A stretch of DNA of 64,000 bases, taken from [Eubacterium] saphenum. Its GTDB lineage: Bacteria; Bacillota; Clostridia; Peptostreptococcales; Anaerovoracaceae. The notes beneath the pieces were generated by a model. The model did not search any database. It worked only from the letters and a program-made list of their open reading frames with translations, and was not told the origin of the DNA. The stretch's first letter is position 1. Every line of letters begins with the position of its first letter. The translations under genes and the position numbers were made by a program. The stretch is from contig SFHC01000002.1 of assembly GCA_004555725.1 (NCBI GenBank), positions 62,001 to 126,000 on the forward strand, read 5' to 3'. Positions 51,707 through 59,873 of the stretch are shown in pieces.

Positions 51707-52471
51707 TTATCGAAGATCAACCTTGCCGGAAACAATCTTCAGAATCTCTTCGGCATCGCCTGCCTCAGGCTTCTTCAGCTTCTCGATGTCTCCATTGCGA
51801 TAAGAATCCATGATTCCGCCAAAGATCTTGGCCGATGACGGCGGAGTCCAGCTTATGCTGTTCGCTCCGGCCTCAATCGTCTCCAGGATAGATTCATCAC
51901 TGTTTCCGCCTGTCGCGATAATCGGCACTTTGGGAAATTTCTCTCTGATTCTGCGCACGACTTCAGCCGTATTCCTGCCTGCGGATACGTTAAGAATGCT
52001 TGCGCCCGCGTCCAGTCTCGCCTGAATGTCTGCATCTGCGCTGATGACCGTTGCAATGATCGGAATATCGATCACCTTAGAAATCAATGTGACATTGGGA
52101 TTGCTCATCGGTACATTTACGACTACGCCGTACGCTCCCTGCGCCTCCGCATCCATAGAAATCATCGCTGAACGGTAACCGTTGGTCACACCGCCGCCCA
52201 CACCGCAGAACACCGGTATGGACGCAGCATTGATGATTGCTTCGCTGATCACCTGCTGCGGAGTAAACGGATATACCGCAAGAACAGCATCTGCGTTGCA
52301 GTTTCGGATGATCGCAACATCCGTAGTAAATACGACAGACTTAATCCTTCTGCCCAGGACAACCATTCCCTTAGCCTTGTAAATCACTTCCGGAATCTTC
52401 AGCGACTTTGCGCGGAGCGTTCCCGTGATTCTGGGAATTTCCTTTTTTTCAGGAATTACTTTCTTGTCCAT
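51707..52471 (-). CDS. TIM-barrel (ribulose-phosphate-binding-like) protein, unknown substrate
   Basis: A 254-residue cytoplasmic protein. Repeated beta-strand ends VFCGVGGGVTNG, IPIIATVISADAD, GASILNVSAGRN and PIIATGGNSDESI, followed by GANSISWTPPSSA, suggest a TIM barrel with a phosphate-binding GG loop near the C-terminus. Databases often call such clostridial proteins simply 'hydrolase'; no catalytic set is recognised here. GAGGAG lies about 10 bases before ATG 52471; an ATG three codons earlier almost touches it. The start overlaps the stop of the upstream kinase by 23 bases, so it is the third gene of a two-component operon. Confidence 0.7.
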   Translation of the reverse strand: MDKKVIPEKKEIPRITGTLRAKSLKIPEVIYKAKGMVVLGRRIKSVVFTTDVAIIRNCNADAVLAVYPFTPQQVISEAIINAASIPVFCGVGGGVTNGYRSAMISMDAEAQGAYGVVVNVPMSNPNVTLISKVIDIPIIATVISADADIQARLDAGASILNVSAGRNTAEVVRRIREKFPKVPIIATGGNSDESILETIEAGANSISWTPPSSAKIFGGIMDSYRNGDIEKLKKPEAGDAEEILKIVSGKVDLR

Positions 52472-54035
52472 GCTCTTCATTCTCCTCTTGTTCCTGTGCT
52501 TCCTGCACAGCTTCCACACGCTCAACCAATTCCTTCTGTTCTGCCTCCTTAGCGGCAGCTGCCTGCTGCGACGGCGGAATGACCGGGAATAAGATCTCTG
52601 TTGTATAGATTTTTTCCTCTTCCATTACATGGAAAGAACCGTGGAGATCCTGCACCAGACGCTGACATGTTTTCACGCCGATTTTGGTACTCTCCACTTT
52701 TTTTGCTTCTTCACGGATGTGATTCTGAAAAACCAGCTTCACCTTATTCTGAATGAGACTTCCTTTTACTTCAATCGGGAATTTTTCGCTGGCATACTTC
52801 ATCATATTCGAGAACAAATTGTCAAAGATACGGTGCACGCCGGACACATCTGTCTCCGTCATGACGTGTTCCGGAATATTATACTGCAGATTGACATCGT
52901 ATCCGTAGCTCTCCAGCTCCGAGACATGCTCTCCCAGCATCTGCTGGAACAGGATCCCGGCATCCAGAACTTCCATCTCCATATCATCCTGATCTTCTCT
53001 GAAAACCAGGAAATACTGGAACAGCTTATCTGACAGATCCTTCAGCTGAAACGCCTTATCCCTGCAGGAATCGATATACTGCCGCACTTCATCAAGAGAA
53101 TCATACTTTCTCCCCTCAATAATATCCAGATATCCGATCAAAGAAGTCAGCGGCGTCCGGATATCATGCGACATGGATGTAATCAGCTCCATATTTGCCT
53201 TCTGTGCAGCCTGCTCATTTTCCATTTTCTCAAGAATCGAAGCCCTCATCCGGTCAACATTGACAGAGAGCATACCCAGTTCATCATTCTGCTCCATGCC
53301 GACAACATGATGCAGATCTCCCTCGGCAATCCGGCTGACGTCATCAGACAAGTTGATCACTCTGCGCATCACATACTTATTGTATTTCAATACAACGACA
53401 AAGAACACCAGACCGGCGATGATAATTTCCAATATCCCCATGATCCTGTGCCATGCACGCTCCGGATAGACATTAATGTACACATAGTAGGTTCCATCCT
53501 GGAAGCGGACGCGCCGATTATACAGATCCTCTTCAAACGAACTGGTATTGACCTTCAGGTTCGGCTCTTCTACCTGCGGCTGATTACTGGACTCGTCGTT
53601 CTGTGACACTCTGGCAGAAGAAGATTTATTTCCGGCCAGCGTTGCATCGCTCAGAATAGTTCCCTTAGAATTCACGGCCCATCCGCTGGAATACACATTT
53701 CCCTTGCTGTTATACACCAGAATTGCCGTGTTTCTTTCATTTCCGGCCCATTTCTTCAGCGCAGCGGCATCCTTGGCACGCACATTGCGTTTTTTTATAT
53801 AGCGGTGAAGATCTTGATAACGGTCGTTGACAAAATGCGCTTTTACCGTTTTGCTCAGAAAGAACTGCGTCCCTATGGTCGTCTCAAAAACATTCAGCAG
53901 AAGCAGTGTGCCCATCGTCAGCAGCGCCGCAAGCATGATGGTTGACATCAGCTTGACATTCAGAGAGATGAACATTCTGTGCCCGTTACTGCGCGCCCGG
54001 AACAGTGACCGAAGCGTCTGTCTTTCTTTATTCAA
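52449..54035 (-). CDS. Membrane sensor histidine kinase
   Basis: A 528-residue kinase. Two membrane helices (about 28-50 and 210-232) enclose an extracytoplasmic sensor of about 160 residues with a Ser/Asn-rich stretch. HAMP follows, then H-box TSMSHDIRTPLTSLIGYLD, N box FDNLFSNMMKYA and a shortened G2 box (ESTKIGVKTC). The DxGxG motif is replaced by FQNHIRE, as in other Bacillota kinases of this branch. A Glu/Gln-rich tail of about 35 residues ends the protein. Translation appears to start at TTG 54035, overlapping the response-regulator stop by 8 bases, after GGGATATCGCA. Confidence 0.9.
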   Translation of the reverse strand: MNKERQTLRSLFRARSNGHRMFISLNVKLMSTIMLAALLTMGTLLLLNVFETTIGTQFFLSKTVKAHFVNDRYQDLHRYIKKRNVRAKDAAALKKWAGNERNTAILVYNSKGNVYSSGWAVNSKGTILSDATLAGNKSSSARVSQNDESSNQPQVEEPNLKVNTSSFEEDLYNRRVRFQDGTYYVYINVYPERAWHRIMGILEIIIAGLVFFVVVLKYNKYVMRRVINLSDDVSRIAEGDLHHVVGMEQNDELGMLSVNVDRMRASILEKMENEQAAQKANMELITSMSHDIRTPLTSLIGYLDIIEGRKYDSLDEVRQYIDSCRDKAFQLKDLSDKLFQYFLVFREDQDDMEMEVLDAGILFQQMLGEHVSELESYGYDVNLQYNIPEHVMTETDVSGVHRIFDNLFSNMMKYASEKFPIEVKGSLIQNKVKLVFQNHIREEAKKVESTKIGVKTCQRLVQDLHGSFHVMEEEKIYTTEILFPVIPPSQQAAAAKEAEQKELVERVEAVQEAQEQEENEEHGQESNS

Positions 54036-54735
54036 TGCGATATCCCTTCCCCCATACAGTCTTGATTATCTTTGGCTTACGGACATCATCCTCAAGCTTT
54101 TTTCTGAGGTTCAGAATATGCACCATGATTGTATTTCCTGCGGACGACATATACGGTTCACCCCAGACATTTTCATACAGATCTTTATTCTTCACAACCT
54201 CACCCTTATGCTCCATGAAATAACGCAGAATATCGAACTCCTTATCGGTCAGATTAATCCGCTTGCCGTTCTTTCTCACTGAACGTGTGCGTATATCGAC
54301 AAAGACATCCTCAGCAAGGATTTCCTGGCCTCTGTTCACGGATTCCTTCGGCTGGTCATATTCGCTTCTGCGCCGGATCAGCGATTTTACTTTCATCAGA
54401 AGCTCCGTCTGCGAAAACGGCTTCACCAGAAAATCATCTCCGCCCATCGTGTAGGCTTCTACTTTATCACGGTCCTGTGATTTTGCCGTGAGGAAGAGAA
54501 CCGGAACAGAAGATTTTTCTCTTATGCGGTGGCAGACTTCGATACCGTCCATATCCGGCATCATGATATCCAGGATGACAATGTCATACGGACCTTTATG
54601 GAATACGCAGTCCAGCGCCATTTCGCCGTTTTCTGCCTCCGTCACATCATAGCCCTCGCTTCTCAGAAGAACGTGTAATACCTCGCGAATATTCGGATCG
54701 TCATCAACGATCAGAATTTTATTATGCATGCTCAT
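54028..54735 (-). CDS. OmpR/PhoB-family response regulator
   Basis: A 235-residue regulator. The receiver has VDDD, the phosphoacceptor Asp in VILDIMMPD, FLTAKS and LVKPFS. The winged helix has NLTDKEFDILRYFMEHKGEVV and the recognition helix in NTIMVHILNLRKKLE. AAGGAG precedes the ATG by 6 bases. It is followed by the kinase at 52449-54035 with overlap and by the TIM-barrel gene, so all three are likely one transcript. Confidence 0.95.
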   Translation of the reverse strand: MSMHNKILIVDDDPNIREVLHVLLRSEGYDVTEAENGEMALDCVFHKGPYDIVILDIMMPDMDGIEVCHRIREKSSVPVLFLTAKSQDRDKVEAYTMGGDDFLVKPFSQTELLMKVKSLIRRRSEYDQPKESVNRGQEILAEDVFVDIRTRSVRKNGKRINLTDKEFDILRYFMEHKGEVVKNKDLYENVWGEPYMSSAGNTIMVHILNLRKKLEDDVRKPKIIKTVWGKGYRIE

Positions 54736-54765
54736 TCTGTCTCCTTTCTGCAGCAGAACCTGTCA

Positions 54766-55434
54766 TTATCGGATTTCCAGTTCTCTGAGATCCGGAATAT
54801 AGTAGTCTGCTTTTTCCATTATCTGCTTCTGGTCAGCCTCACTGATCCTGTCGTAGACGCCAACCGTCTGGTAGCCAAAACGATCTGCCGCCTCAATTGC
54901 GTACAGACCGTCTTCAAACACCACAGTCGCCTCTGCCGGCGCGTGAAGCGCCTCCGTCGCCATATCCCAGATTGCTCGTTTCTTTTTGGTTGTCCGCAGA
55001 TCCTGAGCGCTGAGAATACGGCAGAAATACTGATCCATACCAAGCCGGGAAAAGGCGTCGCGGATGCAGCGCCCCTCGGTCGAGGTTACTACTGCCGCAG
55101 GCACCTGGTATTTCTGAAGCGCGCGAAGCAGCTCTACTGCGCCCGGCTTCGGCTGCACCTCATCGCGGTAGTACGCATCCATCTGCGCAATAATTCCCTC
55201 GGCCACTTCACCCTTTGTCATCGAAAGGTGATACCGCGAAATCAGGTAATCCGCTCCGCTCTCTGTCGTTTCCGCAAACAGAATATCCCCGAGATTCGGT
55301 TCCGCTTCTATCCCAAGCGTTGCCAGAAAGCGCGCGCCGGCGTCATGCCAGGTTGGCATGGAATCCAGGAGCGTCCCGTCCACGTCAAAAATCGCGCCTT
55401 CTATATCACTGTGATTAATGAAATATTTCTTCAT
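54766..55434 (-). CDS. HAD-family phosphatase, beta-phosphoglucomutase-like
   Basis: A 222-residue haloacid dehalogenase. Motif I is FDVDGTLLDSMP (nucleophile and acid/base Asp), followed by an alpha-helical C1 cap; motif II is VTSTEG, motif III the Lys of TKKKRA, and motif IV VVFEDGLYAIEAA. The layout suits small sugar-phosphate or phosphoglycolate substrates. GAGAGGATGCC precedes the ATG. It lies between a lipoprotein gene and a two-component operon, all on the minus strand with short gaps. Confidence 0.9.
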   Translation of the reverse strand: MKKYFINHSDIEGAIFDVDGTLLDSMPTWHDAGARFLATLGIEAEPNLGDILFAETTESGADYLISRYHLSMTKGEVAEGIIAQMDAYYRDEVQPKPGAVELLRALQKYQVPAAVVTSTEGRCIRDAFSRLGMDQYFCRILSAQDLRTTKKKRAIWDMATEALHAPAEATVVFEDGLYAIEAADRFGYQTVGVYDRISEADQKQIMEKADYYIPDLRELEIR

Positions 55435-55452
55435 GGCATCCTCTCACTGCTG

Positions 55453-56037
55453 CTATTTCTTCATGGCGTAATAAAGGCGGAATCCCTTTCCGTCGCGCTG
55501 GCCGCTGTCTCTGAGCAGGTATCCATTATCATCGATCCCCATGGTATAAGACCCGACAACCAATTTCTTGTCGCTGTTTACGCTCCATTTTCCGCTGTTT
55601 TCCGTCGTTTTTCCATCAGAATCCTTCAGCGTCAGCGTATACGTGCCGTCGTCTTTAACGGTCAGCGTTCCAGTGCTTCCGTCCGAATCATCGATACTCC
55701 CGTCACTCATGAGCAGTCCCTTCTGCGTCCAGCTTCCGATGTACTTCTCTTTCATCTGCTGGACTGTGTTATTCTGTGCGGTTTCTGCGGTCGGATCATT
55801 GTTTCCTGCGTCTCCCGGGTCATTCTCGCCGCTCTGTGCAGATTCCGACGAACTGTTCTGCTGTGATTCCGATGACGATGAGCCGCTGTCCTTCTTGCTG
55901 CTCTTCTGAGTTTCTTCGGTCTGCGATTTTGACTTGGTGCTTTTCCCTGAGTCTCCGGATTTACTTTCGGAATTTCCGCAGCCGTAGGCAAATATCAACC
56001 CTGCGATCAATACGACCGCAATCAGTTTCTTTTTCAT
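55453..56037 (-). CDS. Lipoprotein with Ser/Lys-rich linker and beta-rich C-terminal domain
   Basis: A 194-residue exported protein. KKKLIAVVLIAGLIFAYGC is a lipoprotein signal with Cys20 as lipid anchor. Residues 21-95 are Ser, Lys, Glu, Asn and Gln-rich and probably disordered wall-spanning spacer. Residues about 100-194 (IGSWTQKG, GTLTVKDDGTYTLTL, NSGKWSVNSDKKLVVG) look like a small beta-barrel, lipocalin-like domain. AAGGAGG precedes the ATG. No function is recognised; ligand binding or envelope stress are possible. Confidence 0.8.
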   Translation of the reverse strand: MKKKLIAVVLIAGLIFAYGCGNSESKSGDSGKSTKSKSQTEETQKSSKKDSGSSSSESQQNSSSESAQSGENDPGDAGNNDPTAETAQNNTVQQMKEKYIGSWTQKGLLMSDGSIDDSDGSTGTLTVKDDGTYTLTLKDSDGKTTENSGKWSVNSDKKLVVGSYTMGIDDNGYLLRDSGQRDGKGFRLYYAMKK

Positions 56038-56080
56038 CTTTATATCCTCCTTGGTCTGCCGGATCAGTCCGGCGCGACTT

Positions 56081-56707
56081 TTACTCTTCCGCGCACACCG
56101 GCGGCATCGGTGCCTCTCCTCTGCATATTACCGCACCTGCAGCTTCCATATCCTCAATATTCGCACGCTGGACCCTGCTGTTTCTGGATGAACAGCAGCT
56201 CTCCAGAATGACCGCTCGGTAATTATAGGACATCGCATCATAGCAGGTGCTGCGGATGCAGTTCGGCGTTGTCGTACCCGCAATCAGAACGGTGTCCGTA
56301 CCGCTTCGCTGAAGCTGTTCATGCAGTCCTGTCTGAAAAAAGGCGCTGTAGCGCGGCTTGATCAGAACCTGCTCAGAAGCACCGCGAACCAGCCCGTCCG
56401 GCTCCTCAATGCTGTTAATTCCAGTCGACCCCGGCGCCAGAACTTGTGTAAACCCGGCTTTTCGAAGGGCTTCGCGTCTCGGCGGTTCCATATCGCTGCC
56501 GTCAGCGGCATAAATACGCTTGACCCAGATCACTGGAATACCACAGGCGCGCGCCCATTCCACCGCGCGCATACAGGAGGGCACAGTTTCCTTTGCTCCT
56601 GCTATGCACAGCGCTGCACCCGGCTCTACAAAAGCTTTTTCCATATCAATCATCAGCAGCACGCTGTGCGCCGAATCAAACTTAATCTTATCCCACTCTG
56701 TATTCAT
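56081..56707 (-). CDS. Isochorismatase-family cysteine hydrolase
   Basis: A 208-residue protein with the Rossmann-like isochorismatase fold. LLMIDMEKAFVEPG supplies the catalytic Asp (about 20), IKPRYSAFFQT the Lys (about 121), and AGTTTPNCIRSTCYDA the nucleophile Cys in the usual G(T)TTxxC position. Relatives hydrolyse nicotinamide, N-carbamoylsarcosine or related amides. The substrate here is unknown. GGAGGACATAGG precedes the ATG. It is 43 bases upstream of the lipoprotein gene on the same strand. Confidence 0.9.
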   Translation of the reverse strand: MNTEWDKIKFDSAHSVLLMIDMEKAFVEPGAALCIAGAKETVPSCMRAVEWARACGIPVIWVKRIYAADGSDMEPPRREALRKAGFTQVLAPGSTGINSIEEPDGLVRGASEQVLIKPRYSAFFQTGLHEQLQRSGTDTVLIAGTTTPNCIRSTCYDAMSYNYRAVILESCCSSRNSRVQRANIEDMEAAGAVICRGEAPMPPVCAEE

Positions 56708-56892
56708 CCTATGTCCTCCGGATCTGCAGACGATCTAAGCCACTATACATATTTTAACGATTTCTGTATAGAAGTCAATTCAGGCCGGATGCCGGACATG
56801 TTCTTCACGCGCGGGTCCGCAGCTCCGGACATACACACCGGATAAAGAGTTTTCCGCGCTTTTACAGTGAAAACTTCGCATCAGGATGAAAA

Positions 56893-56940
56893 AAGGACCG
56901 CTGCACACCATGACGTTCATACATCCGTGCAGCGGTCCTT
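56893..56940 (-). terminator. Terminator downstream of rpsI
   Basis: AAGGACCGCTGCAC (56893-56906) / GTGCAGCGGTCCTT (56927-56940), a 14-bp perfect stem followed on the minus strand by TTTTTTCATCC. Confidence 0.9.
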
Positions 56941-56991
56941 CTTGATTGTTGTTGTCGAAAATTCTTATCTTTATTGCTGTTATGCGCGCAA

Positions 56992-57387
56992 TTAACGCTT
57001 GGAGAACTGGGAAGCCTTTCTCGCTTTCTTGAGTCCGTACTTCTTTCTCTCCTTCATTCTCGGATCTCTTGTCAGGAATCCAGCTGCCTTCAGCTGAGCC
57101 TTATACGCATCTGCGTCTGCCTCAACCAGCGCTCTGGAAATTCCCAGTCTGATTGCTCCGGCCTGACCTGTGAATCCGCCGCCGTTTACCAGCGCGATGA
57201 CATCATACTTTCCTTCGCAGCCTGCAACAGCAAACGGTCTTACCGCTTCCTGCTTCAGAAGCTCTGTCGGGAAATACTCGCCCAGATCTTTCTTATTTAC
57301 GATTACTTTTCCAGTTCCAGGGAGCAGTCTTACTCTGGCAACTGAAGATTTTCTGCGTCCTGTGCCGTAATACTGAACGTTAGCCAT
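56992..57387 (-). CDS. rpsI: 30S ribosomal protein S9
   Basis: A 131-residue ribosomal protein. YYGTGRRKSSVARVRLLPG at the start, GGGFTGQAGAIRLGISRAL and the basic C-terminus ending RKASQFSKR, which reaches the decoding region of the small subunit, are diagnostic. It follows rplM by 20 bases in the universal L13-S9 operon, with GGAGGA before the ATG. Confidence 0.98.
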   Translation of the reverse strand: MANVQYYGTGRRKSSVARVRLLPGTGKVIVNKKDLGEYFPTELLKQEAVRPFAVAGCEGKYDVIALVNGGGFTGQAGAIRLGISRALVEADADAYKAQLKAAGFLTRDPRMKERKKYGLKKARKASQFSKR

Positions 57388-57407
57388 TCTCTATGTCCTC
57401 CCTTTCC

Positions 57408-57836
57408 CTAAAACTTCAGTTCTTCCGGCTTCTGAGCCTCATGCTTGTGCTCAGGTCCGGCATATACGTGCAGCTTCTTGAACATCTGTCTTCCGAGGCG
57501 GCCGTTCGGGAGCATTCCTTTAACAGCGTGCTTGATAACCTCTTCCGGCTTCTTGTCCAGCATTTCCTGAAGAGTTGCCTCTTTCTTTCCGCCCGGGAAT
57601 CCGGAATATGTGACATAGATCTTATCATGCAGCTTCTTGCCTGTAACAGCGATCTTCTCAGCGTTGATCACAATTACATTGTCTCCGCAGTCAACATGCG
57701 GTGTGTAAGTCGGCTTGTTCTTTCCTCTGAGAACAGCAGCAACCTGAGAAGCGAGTCTTCCGAGTGTCTGTCCCTCAGCATCGACAACATACCACTTACG
57801 TTCAACCGTTTCCGGCTTCGCAATGAATGATTTCAT
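57408..57836 (-). CDS. rplM: 50S ribosomal protein L13
   Basis: A 142-residue ribosomal protein. WYVVDAEGQTLGRLASQVA, PHVDCGDNVIVINAEKIAVTGKK and PEEVIKHAVKGMLPNGRLG are characteristic. It binds 23S rRNA and, in other bacteria, can repress its own operon. AAAGGATC precedes the ATG, and a long structured leader lies upstream. Confidence 0.98.
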   Translation of the reverse strand: MKSFIAKPETVERKWYVVDAEGQTLGRLASQVAAVLRGKNKPTYTPHVDCGDNVIVINAEKIAVTGKKLHDKIYVTYSGFPGGKKEATLQEMLDKKPEEVIKHAVKGMLPNGRLGRQMFKKLHVYAGPEHKHEAQKPEELKF

Positions 57837-58036
57837 TTGTCTGATCCTTTCTACCTACTGGATTGGAGCATCATCCCCAACGTTTTCGGCTCTGCCTACT
57901 GAGATGTCCTCCTGGATGGCTTTATGCGCACACGTCCATAAGACGATAAGGCATCCTGGTCGGCATCACTAATATGAATTAGCCCGCTAAGCTTACGGAC
58001 GTTTCCATCCTGCCCGCGGAATTGTGCTTACGCACC
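57837..58036 (-). promoter_or_regulatory. Long structured leader of the rplM-rpsI mRNA
   Basis: The predicted start near 58036 leaves about 200 untranslated bases. On the minus strand GGATGG (58010-58005) pairs with CCATCC (57919-57914) and, nested inside, ACGTCC (58002-57997) pairs with GGACGT (57937-57932). Further hairpins are GTGC-GTAA-GCAC at the 5' end and CTAAT-TCAT-ATTAG between the helices. A leader binding L13 for autoregulation is the likeliest reading. Confidence 0.6.
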
Positions 58037-58041
58037 GATAC

Positions 58042-58070
58042 ATTATACTTTACGACAAAAGAAAAAGCAA
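58042..58070 (-). promoter_or_regulatory. Promoter of the rplM-rpsI operon
   Basis: On the minus strand: TTGCTT (58070-58065), 17-base spacer, TATAAT (58047-58042). The -35 box overlaps the foot of the terminator of the preceding antiporter gene. Confidence 0.75.
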
Positions 58071-58110
58071 TCCGTTTTATCCGGATTTTCCGGAATATTT
58101 TCGGATTGCT
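58066..58110 (-). terminator. Terminator downstream of the NhaC-family gene
   Basis: AGCAATCCG (58066-58074) / CGGATTGCT (58102-58110) with inner CCGGA-TTTT-CCGG pairing. On the minus strand it is followed by TTTTTCTTTTG. Confidence 0.7.
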
Positions 58111-58215
58111 GATTCAAGGAGAAGCCTCACCGGCTTTCCATATATACTGTCTTTCAGCAGACCGGCGCAGCAAGGCTGCCGGACCGGCTTCACACATTCT
58201 GGCCAAGCGCTGAAC

Positions 58216-59733
58216 TTATACCAGTTTCCCCTCATCCGCCAGTTTCTGCTCTTCCGGCGTCATCTTTGTGACGGCGATTCCCAGAGCGGCAAGCAGAATC
58301 GTCGCGAACGGCATGGTAAGATTGAAGATCGCGTATTTAAAGTATACGCCCGTTGTAACTCCCAGGGTCGTCGCGATAAACATTCCACAGGTGTTCCACG
58401 GAACCAGCGGCGAGCTGACCGTTCCGGCAGACTCCAGCGCGTTGGACAGACACTTCGGATGCAGTCCCATCTTTCGGTACGCCGGAGCAAACATTCTTCC
58501 CGGAACCAGAATGGAAATATACTGTTCCGGCATCACAATATTAGAGAGTACACAGGTTGCTTCTGTTGCTGCAATCAGACCCACTCCGCTCTTGACAAAA
58601 CGGGTGATCTGGTTGATGACAACCTCCAGCTGGCCGCTGCCTTCCATAATGCCTCCGAACATCATCGCAATAACAGTCATAAGAATAGAAGACGCCATAT
58701 TCATCAGTCCGCCCGTAGAAAGCAGGCTGTTCAGCGCGGAAATTTTGGTTTTGCATACGAATCCATCTTTTGCGGCATTCATAATATCTCCGAATGTCAC
58801 CCCTGCATGCTGGAAGACCAGATCAGCGTTGTAAATCGGAAGATGACCCTGGAAAATCGGCGCCATAACTGCTGCGGTAAGCATTCCGAGGGTAATTCCC
58901 GGAAGCGCCGGAACATGAAACGCGATCGACAGAATAACCACCAGCGGCGGAATCAGCAGAAGCGGCGACACGGTAAATGTAGAGGCAATTCCGTGCATCA
59001 GACGGTCAACCTGCGTCATATCCACATTTCCGCCGGACGCATGCGTATATCCGTAAACCGCGAAGAAAACAATTGAAACCACATATGCCAGCACGGTCGA
59101 TTTGATCATGTATTTTACATGGGTGAAGACGTCCGTTCCCGCCATTGCCGGCGCCAGGTTGGTGGTGTCCGAAAGCGGAGACATTTTATCGCCAAAATAC
59201 GCTCCGGAAATAATTGCGCCTGCAGTCGGCCCGACCGGCATGCCCAGTCCTTTTCCAATTCCGATCAGCGCAAGTCCCATAGTCCCCATGGTTCCCCAGG
59301 AAGTTCCTGTAGCCAGGGATGTAATTGAACAGACCAGCAGAGCCGCTACCAGAAAAATCTTTGGAGACAGCAGCTTCAGTCCATAGTAAATCATCGTCGG
59401 AATGGTGCCGGACAGAAGCCAGACGCCGACCATCATACCGACAACAGCAAGAATCAGAATCGACTGCATCGCCTTATCGATGCCCGCGATCATCATCTGC
59501 TCAATCGCCGTCCAGCGATATCCGAGCCGCATGGTCATAATCGCGGCAATAATCACTCCCAGGAACATCGGAATATGCGGATCGACATGAAATTTCGCAA
59601 TTCCGATTGACATAACGACAACCAGCCCCAGGAAGGATACCGCAGCTTCGCGAAATCTTGGTCGACGCGGCATTTTCTTCTTTTTCCCGTTCCCGGCTCC
59701 GGGGGTCTTGCTGCGTTTGCTTTCTTCACTCAT
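58216..59733 (-). CDS. NhaC-family Na+/H+ antiporter
   Basis: A 505-residue integral membrane protein with about eleven to twelve helices after a basic cytoplasmic start (KKKKMPRRPRFRE). TGTSWGTMGTMGLALIGIG, SGAYFGDKMSPLSDTTNLAPA and EQYISILVPGRMF match the NhaC family. It exchanges Na+ for H+, or for another cation or carboxylate in relatives such as malate/lactate antiporters. The start MSEESKRSK is set by GGAGAG 7 bases upstream; longer in-frame codons have none. A Na+ exchanger fits an organism with an ion-pumping Rnf complex. Confidence 0.93.
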   Translation of the reverse strand: MSEESKRSKTPGAGNGKKKKMPRRPRFREAAVSFLGLVVVMSIGIAKFHVDPHIPMFLGVIIAAIMTMRLGYRWTAIEQMMIAGIDKAMQSILILAVVGMMVGVWLLSGTIPTMIYYGLKLLSPKIFLVAALLVCSITSLATGTSWGTMGTMGLALIGIGKGLGMPVGPTAGAIISGAYFGDKMSPLSDTTNLAPAMAGTDVFTHVKYMIKSTVLAYVVSIVFFAVYGYTHASGGNVDMTQVDRLMHGIASTFTVSPLLLIPPLVVILSIAFHVPALPGITLGMLTAAVMAPIFQGHLPIYNADLVFQHAGVTFGDIMNAAKDGFVCKTKISALNSLLSTGGLMNMASSILMTVIAMMFGGIMEGSGQLEVVINQITRFVKSGVGLIAATEATCVLSNIVMPEQYISILVPGRMFAPAYRKMGLHPKCLSNALESAGTVSSPLVPWNTCGMFIATTLGVTTGVYFKYAIFNLTMPFATILLAALGIAVTKMTPEEQKLADEGKLV

Positions 59734-59771
59734 ATTGAAACTCTCCGTTCTTGTCAGCAGAAAAAATAAAA

Positions 59772-59794
59772 ATCCGCCGTCAGCGACGACGGAT
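59772..59794 (-). terminator. Terminator downstream of the P-type ATPase gene
   Basis: ATCCGcCGTC / GACGaCGGAT with a 3-base loop; on the minus strand it is followed by TTTTTATTTTTT. Confidence 0.8.
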
Positions 59795-59873
59795 ACATCA
59801 TGAATACATACCAATTATAAAATCTGCTGTATCGTTTTGCAACCAAATATTCATAAATAATTATGGATGAATA

